This document shows, in pieces, positions 58,177 to 64,000 of a DNA stretch of 64,000 nt. Origin of the DNA: Ambrosia x helenae. Lineage: Eukaryota; Streptophyta; Magnoliopsida; Asterales; Asteraceae. A program made the translations under genes and the position numbers. The stretch covers positions 31,691,651 to 31,755,650 of the forward strand of contig CM061228.1 in assembly GCA_030844895.1 (NCBI GenBank), written 5' to 3'. Numbering within the stretch: the stretch's first letter is position 1; every line of letters starts with the position of its first letter. The notes under the pieces were generated by a model that made no database searches, had not been told where the DNA came from, and saw only the letters and a list, made by a program, of their open reading frames with translations.

Positions 58177-60530
58177 TGTAACATTCGCGATTTTTTTTAA
58201 ATGACTTAACTACATCTTTAGTGTCCTATATATATATACACACACATAGATCTAATAACAAAATAGTTTTATATATAAAAAATATTTTTATATGTTAATA
58301 GATGTTTGATTTGTTAATGTTATATGTTAATTAAATATATATTTTTCCTACCGATAATACTAATTGCAAATAGATACAGAGTTGTGGTGATTGAATTAAT
58401 ATTATATTAACATTTAAAAAAACGTATTTGGCTTGCCTTATATCTTGATTTGAATTTTGAATGCAAATGGATGTGGACATACTTAGTTGAAATTATTAAA
58501 GTTTTCATATAATGTAAAATAGAGTATATGATTTAAATATGTAAACATATAAATAAAACAGCATAATAATATGAATTGATCACTATCCCATGCAACAAAC
58601 TTCAACCAATTAGTAGCTTATATGCTTTTGATTTATCTTTCTATTTGTTTCGTTATCTTTGTAAGCTACAAAACGAACAGAAGTGGCTACGGCCTATCAA
58701 ACCCACCTAGTCAAAGTTGTTCCTAAATTCTAGCCTAGTTAAAGTAGTCCATAATTTCTAGTTTGTATTCCCTAGTTTTAGGCTTTTTCATTGTATATAT
58801 ATTGGCATCTCTAATGAATAAAAAAATATATAATTTGATACTTTCATACGGTCTATCTAATTTAATCATAGACCTTAAACTTTTCTCATTAAAACACCCA
58901 TTAAACAGTATCCTTTCTTTATGACCTAATTTTACTTCCTAAACAAATTACAACTCCAATTTCTACACTATAAATACAATAGCCTACCATTCAACTCTTT
59001 ATACCATTCAATAAAAAACATTATTATCCCATCTCCCATATACTAAAATTTTCATCCATCATTATCTCCTCTAGCTAGTTCCGAGTTTTCCATGTAAGTA
59101 TCATAATTCATTCAATATCGTTCCCTTAACGTTTTATTATTCCATTACTTATTCCCTCTTAAAACTAGATCTGTAATGCTTCTTAACCTGTAGTAAGATG
59201 TTCATAAACTTATTTTATCATATTTTAGCTAAAAACAATTTTTAAAATATTCAAAGGTGCATATAAGTGTAACCCTTGATTTGGACAGCAAGCAAAACCG
59301 AACTTAAAAACCACCATAACTCTATTTTTACAACACTTTTTAAAGTAAACTCAGATGCTATGATCAAGATCTTCGAATTCCGGTTCCGATGGTATATTAT
59401 TTGTCGAAAAACTCATCCTTTTTGACCTTTAACGAGCCCAAACAAAACAGGGGTTCAAATCTGGACGAGCTGTTTTGTCTTACGTTTTCGACCTATTTGT
59501 AGGGATCAAACGAAAATATTTTCTAAACGAAAGTTATTCAGAATACTTTGATTTAGTTTACTTTGAATTTTCATAATTTTTCAAGGTCGTTTGGTATTTA
59601 TTAAAATGTAATTTAAAACATTAGCTGCAATCTGTCCAAAACATGATTTTAACAAATCTAACATAACTAACACTCCACCTATTATTCTTTCCATTATCCT
59701 AACCGTATAAGAACTCTATACCCTTAATATGACCCTAAAACAACACATCTTATTACTTTAGGGCATTATTACTAAGTGTTTGCACGCTCAAGAAAACGCA
59801 CGAACTCATTAAGCACCTAAGGTGAGTTTGCATATCCCCACTCTTTTACAGTTTTTTAATGCTTTTTGGGGTGAAACATGTTAAGCACTTATACTCAACA
59901 TATACAATTCTATTACGTGTCTTGTGTGATTTCTAAGTTGCATTATGTCTTAAACAATACTTTGGTAAACACAATTAAACTCGCGTAATCATTAACTCCG
60001 TACAAGCCGACGATACACAATGATAGATCTATTGGATTGACAACCCCACCCGGATATGTGTAACCCGGATATGGGTAACGTGTGTGATTGTTATCGAACA
60101 CATATACACAAACGAGTGAACCATATGCGTATGGGATGGACCACATTAAACATGTCACGGGGGTTGATTATGCAAACGCTTTACCTAGTAGTTTGTTTTC
60201 ACATATGGACTAGATCTGCCATGACACTAGAATTGCACAAGTTTTTATACTCAGGATACAATATTCAAACCTATGGAATTCTCACCAACTTTTGTTGACC
60301 CAAAATATTTTTCCAACTTAACATGTTTCAGGTTATAGTGTTGCTTGAAGATTAGAGTTCCTGCTTGAAGATTTATATTTAGTGTTTCTCAATTGATGTA
60401 CAAATTCCTTTTAGAACAATTGTATGTAATTCATTTAATTGATTATTGAAACCTATTATTTACCATGAGCTACTGAACAATCGTCATTACGTGGCACCCC
60501 AATGTTTCTGCCATCGGTTGGGGTGTTACA
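58177..60530 (+). mobile_element. Family-2 solo LTR
   Basis: TGTAACATTCGCG to GGGGTGTTACA, 2354 bp, with a perfect 5-bp duplication CATTT (58172-58176 and 60531-60535). The right end matches, in reverse, the LTR edges at 2533 and 30046. No internal sequence or second LTR, so it is the product of LTR-LTR recombination. F1 gives the uninterrupted sequence (GTGCATTTCACTATTAAATC at 45391). Confidence 0.92.
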
Positions 60531-61114
60531 CATTTCACTATTAAATCACACTTTTGAATAAATTGTCAATTACCATAATTAAATGATTATTAAATGGACG
60601 CGATATAAGATATAAGGGGTCACAAATTTTATTCAATAATCATTAAAGGGACGTAAAGTGATATATAAAATACACTCGAACTCGTCAATTGTTTAGTCAT
60701 GCATATTATAACATAAATTGAAAATAAAACACGTGTATAACAACAAACATAAATAAACTTAAAACAACTCTATATAAGAACTATAAAATAAGAAATGTGT
60801 ACTATATGCACATGTGCATTTCACTAATATAGTTAGTTTTTTTTGTGGTTTAGCTTTATGGCTTAGTTTTTAGGTATGGTGGGATGGGGGTGGGGGTGAG
60901 GTGGTGGGTTTAGGTTTTCGGGTGGTGGGGGTTTAATTATAATCATGCACATGTGTATATGTCAATTTCATTATCATACCAATTTACATACGCTAAAAAT
61001 AATAATTACAAACATAATCAACCTATCAACAACCATATAATGCCACCCAAAATATACATATGTGCATGCATCATCCTTCAAATAACAAAGTTTTTTATAC
61101 CAATTTGTTTTTTA

Positions 61115-62810
61115 CAGAGCCGGTCCTGAGAATTCAAGTGCCTTGTACGAGTAAGAAAAAAATGCCCTTAAACCTTAATGAATTATGTAAACTATATTTA
61201 AAAAAAACGACAATTAACGTTATAGTAATAAAAATAACAAAATCATAATATTAGAATAACATATCGTAATAGCAAACCGACAATTCATGAAATAAATGTC
61301 AGTTAACAAAAATGTATTATTTTAAAAAAACTAGCAAGTTTATATATATTATAATGAAATAAAATGGCACTAAAAAAATAAAGAGGATGAAGTATTTCAC
61401 GTAAAACATCCTTCACATTGTAGATCAGTGGTAGGCGGCCCACTCTCACTTTGGTGAGAGTTGGGTTCAATCCCCATTGGGGGCATTGTGAGGGACATTG
61501 CCAAGTGATGGTTGCACCTACTCTTTTTGGAGGGGTCAGGTGTGATTCTGATGGCCCCCCGGTTTTCTATTACCGTGCATTTACTCCAAAGAGGTTTGCC
61601 TCTTGTGAAGGGTGCAACATCTGTCAAGTGGCAGGTGGCGGGAAATTTTCCGGGTGGAAGCCTTAGTGCCCCTTATGCGCAGCCTCGACTCGCTTGTGAG
61701 TCGGCCACTCTCGCGTTAGCGTGGAACCGGTTAAGACAACATAGTCTGACCATTGTAGAGTGACTAGGGGATCCCCGTCTGAGAGATTGTGATGATCTCT
61801 GCCACAACAAAGAAATTCACCTTCAAAAAAAAAAAAAAAGTATTTCACGTAAACATATATTAGAACAAAATAAATCAAAACAATAAGAAATTGTTATTTT
61901 ATCTTAGCAAATTTGGAATATTGGAATATTGTAAAGACTATTTGAAAAAAGAAAAAAAATACTGCATCTGTCAGGCCACGCTATACACAAGCCTATGGTG
62001 AATGTTTTATTTACCAAATGGCCCCTAGACCCTACTCAAATCATCTTCACCAAAGATTTGCTGCAACTTCGAAAACTTCCCGATGAACACATTTCCATTT
62101 TCTTTCTTCATGGTGTACTTCAAATACTCTCTTTGTTTCAGCTACAAATTCCCTATTTTTGTTTCAAGGAATATTTCATAAAATAGTAACCAAGTTTTAA
62201 AAGTGTTCCAATTAGGTCACTCATCCTTTTTTGGCCCAATTAAATGACTAAACATTCAAATCGAGTCTTGTAAAATTTTATATGTGTCAAGAATGACATG
62301 GAGGAGAAGATGTTGGAGTCAGGATTTTAAATATATGTAGATGTGTTAAAAAAAGAAAATAACATGTTAATTATATTAAAAAATTAAAAAAATATGCTAA
62401 ATCCACATCATCACTTAACGTCGGCATTAATAGATAGGAAAAAAATAAACAAAAAGCCACATTACCATAGTTACCTACAAAATAGATGAAAAAACCATTT
62501 TGTTTCATATTATAAAAAATATACATACATATATAACATATATATATATATATATAAAACCTTAGGGCTCTCGGAAAAAAGGGCCTCGGCCGGGAGTGCA
62601 CCCCTGGCCGGCCAGGGGCGAAGTATGCTTTGGGCCAGGGGTGGCCCTGGCCCCCCTGTTTTTGGCGCAATAGTGAAAATTTACGGTTTTCATAGGTAAA
62701 TTGAGTCCGGGTTAAGTCCGGCCCCGCTGATTTTCCACTACCGATTGAAAAAAATTGAGTTCGGCCCCCGCCGATTCCGAAACCAAGCTTCGCCACTGGG
62801 GCCGGCTCTG
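61115..62810. mobile_element. Non-autonomous hAT element
   Basis: Ends CAGAGCCGGTCC and, reversed, CAGAGCCGGCCCC, the classic plant hAT end. Flanked by TGTTTTTTA (61106-61114) and TGTTTTTA (62811-62818), an 8-bp duplication with one T slippage. F1 shows the empty site (ATTTGTTTTTATCATAC near 45590). No transposase frame; the right 240 bp is GC-rich, the left part AT-rich. It contains the SINE below. Confidence 0.8.
61406..61838 (+). mobile_element. Full-length tRNA-derived SINE
   Basis: Pol III promoter: A-box-like GATCAGTGGTAGGCGGC and B-box GGTTCAATCC near the 5' end, then about 330 bp of body and a poly(A) tail (61825-61838). Perfect 15-bp target duplication AGTATTTCACGTAAA (61391-61405 and 61839-61853). 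433 bp long. A 5'-truncated relative is at 41732-41850. Confidence 0.93.
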
Positions 62811-63630
62811 TGTTTTTATGATACAACTACATGTGGTTTCTACCAAACGCATTAACTCAATAAAACAAACGATAACAAAAAAATATTCATATTACAAACC
62901 AACTATGTTTACCACTAACCACTAACCACCTACCTACAAACTTCTAATTATCTCACAACCCCACGTTCACCAACAGTGTCCCCTTCTATTGCTTATTTGT
63001 CCCCCTTTTCATCATCTTCTTCTTCTCCTTTTACTTATCTTCTTACAACACTCTTTCACACCTCATTGACGCCTCATCTAACATCTCCCTTGTTTTTTCA
63101 TCCGTCATCCCTGAACAACGTATACTTCTCAAATTTATCACATTGTTCGTATGTTTAAACAACTAATAATTAACATTTATTAGTTAACATGATAAATATA
63201 CATATATGCACATGTGCATATATATCTAAATTGCTTAAATAATTAATACCGACCTTTTTTAACCTCATGATCAACGATTATGTCATCATCCTTGATTGCA
63301 TCCGGCAGGCTTTTTTGACTTTTTATACCTCGATTATAACACAAAATTTACATTCTTTGATTTTTATCCCATCTTTGTCTACAAATAATAAACAACACAT
63401 AATAAAACCAAACTTTCAATCTTAATGCACATGTGCATTAACTTTACTTTTTTCATTACCACGTAACATATGCATATGTGCGTTATAGCAAAAGACCTTA
63501 ATGATGATAACAAGATTTCAACATGCATTAACATTAATTTTATTATTACCATATAAATTATGCACATGTGCATCAATATAAAAATCAACATAAACAACAA
63601 AAATGATAAAGTCCAATGAAGATCGGATAC

Positions 63631-63717
63631 CTGCTGTACATTTCACTGACCGTAAGTTTGAAGATGCCCACTTTGCTAGCTTAGAGTGCTCGTCCAAGAT
63701 CACCATCAGTGAATGTC
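63631..63717 (-). pseudogene. Possible exon, unidentified
   Basis: 87 nt on the minus strand between CTTAACAG and GTATCC, open in one frame (HSLMVILDEHSKLAKWASSN). It does not continue the PUS7 motif of the neighbouring exon in any frame. Could be a separate captured fragment or chance. Confidence 0.25.
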
Positions 63718-63938
63718 CTGTTAAGATGGTAATCATCATCAATCATCACATGAAGATTCATGTCCAATTCAGTTAAGACCATATAGAAAATTTTGGCATG
63801 ACAAACAGCATTAAATCCATTAATTAATAACGGAAGGAAAATCACTTAACTATAGATTTCAGCCATATACCTACCACATTGTCTATAGAAGAAAGTTATT
63901 ACAAAGAGAGGGTGTTCTAGTGTTGAGTGTGATGTTAC

Positions 63939-64000
63939 CTGCATGCCTAAATAGTTTATGAATCCATGCTTTCCTAAGGCATCTGCTGCTGCTTTTACAG
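63939..64000 (-). CDS. Probable PUS7/TruD pseudouridine synthase exon (partial)
   Basis: On the minus strand the frame reads KAAADALGKHGFINYLGMQ and ends at a GT donor (63938). GFINY-x-GMQ is characteristic of the TruD/PUS7 family, which makes pseudouridine in tRNA and other RNAs. Only this fragment is in the window; the following exon (expected to begin RFG) is not found in the next several hundred bases to the left, so the gene may be interrupted by F2 or may itself be a fragment. Confidence 0.5.

Larger units (their letters stand above)
57881..63600 (-). mobile_element. Element F2, interrupted by a solo LTR and a hAT element
   Basis: Diverged copy of F1. It begins GCATTTGGATCATTTGAGAA with a second GAGAAC 13 bp on. 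Homologous blocks: 57895-58140, 60531-60690, 61035-61105 and 62811-63590. It contains an extra 300 bp or so (60690-61030) that F1 lacks. ATGCACATGTGCAT palindromes near 58117, 58161, 60806, 60944, 63207, 63425 and 63558. Exon-like blocks on the minus strand match those of F1 but with more stops. Confidence 0.6.

Noticed and set aside
61397..61666. Overlapping frames on both strands
   Set aside because: They lie within the SINE, a Pol III element that does not code.
62371..62826. 151-codon frame on minus
   Set aside because: It is the GC-rich end of the hAT element read through; no transposase motif.

Overview
The window is plant nuclear DNA, AT-rich and repeat-dense. It holds Ty3-type chromovirus retrotransposons with an initiator-Met primer site, Mutator-like (MULE), hAT, CACTA, Harbinger and Helitron remnants, a tRNA-headed SINE, and one small secreted protein of the plant S1 (S-protein homologue) family. 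Introns and GT-AG sites are plant-like. A eudicot, perhaps Asteraceae, is my guess from the style of the repeats and is not proven. Almost nothing here is ordinary host gene space: the only gene that looks intact is the SPH gene at 42226-42672 (minus).

Left part (1-16763) is a nest of mobile elements. A family-1 LTR (D; right part 15852-16763) was hit by a family-2 LTR retrotransposon in minus orientation (E; internal region 1-2532, 5' LTR 2533-15851). The E LTR was split by a family-1 element (A; 4417-14564, TSD AAAGA) and by an 880-bp MITE (14773-15652). The 3' LTR of A was in turn split by a 1.5-kb Helitron-like insertion (10827-12342). A keeps gag but has lost most of pol.

Middle part (16764-40368): a decayed pair of head-to-head genes, an RPA70-C-like OB-fold gene (minus, cut by D) and a Ulp1-like SUMO-protease gene (plus), followed by an unidentified 181-codon ORF. 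That ORF is split by a 14.9-kb family-1 chromovirus (B; 23258-38185, TSD ATAAT). B retains gag, protease, RT, RNase H, integrase and chromodomain, with several stops and frameshifts, and carries a young non-autonomous family-2 element (C; 27287-31359, TSD ACTTT) inside gag. The stretch ends at a CACTA-type terminus near 40368.

Right part: a small Harbinger derivative with TAA duplications, a truncated SINE, the SPH gene, then a run of different elements whose ends abut (TA)n microsatellites (42870-45170). A large MULE (47241-57830) carries a multi-exon Ulp1-like gene, a small Tyr/Gly/Pro-repeat ORF and, on the other strand, a FAR1-type transposase with DDE residues, SWIM-like and C-terminal zinc motifs. 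All three genes are broken by stops or frameshifts. Two diverged copies of a further element (F1 about 45171-46380; F2 57881-about 63600) carry the same unidentified exons and many ATGCACATGTGCAT palindromes. F2 was later hit by a family-2 solo LTR (58177-60530, TSD CATTT) and a hAT element (61115-62810) that itself received a full SINE (61406-61838, 15-bp TSD). The last bases hold a probable PUS7/TruD exon on the minus strand.

Functionally this is a record of transposon biology. Two independent transposon-associated loci pair a Ulp1-type peptidase with a nucleic-acid-binding protein (RPA-like in one, FAR1-type transposase in the other), and several non-autonomous elements share the terminal architecture of the MULE and could have been mobilised by it.
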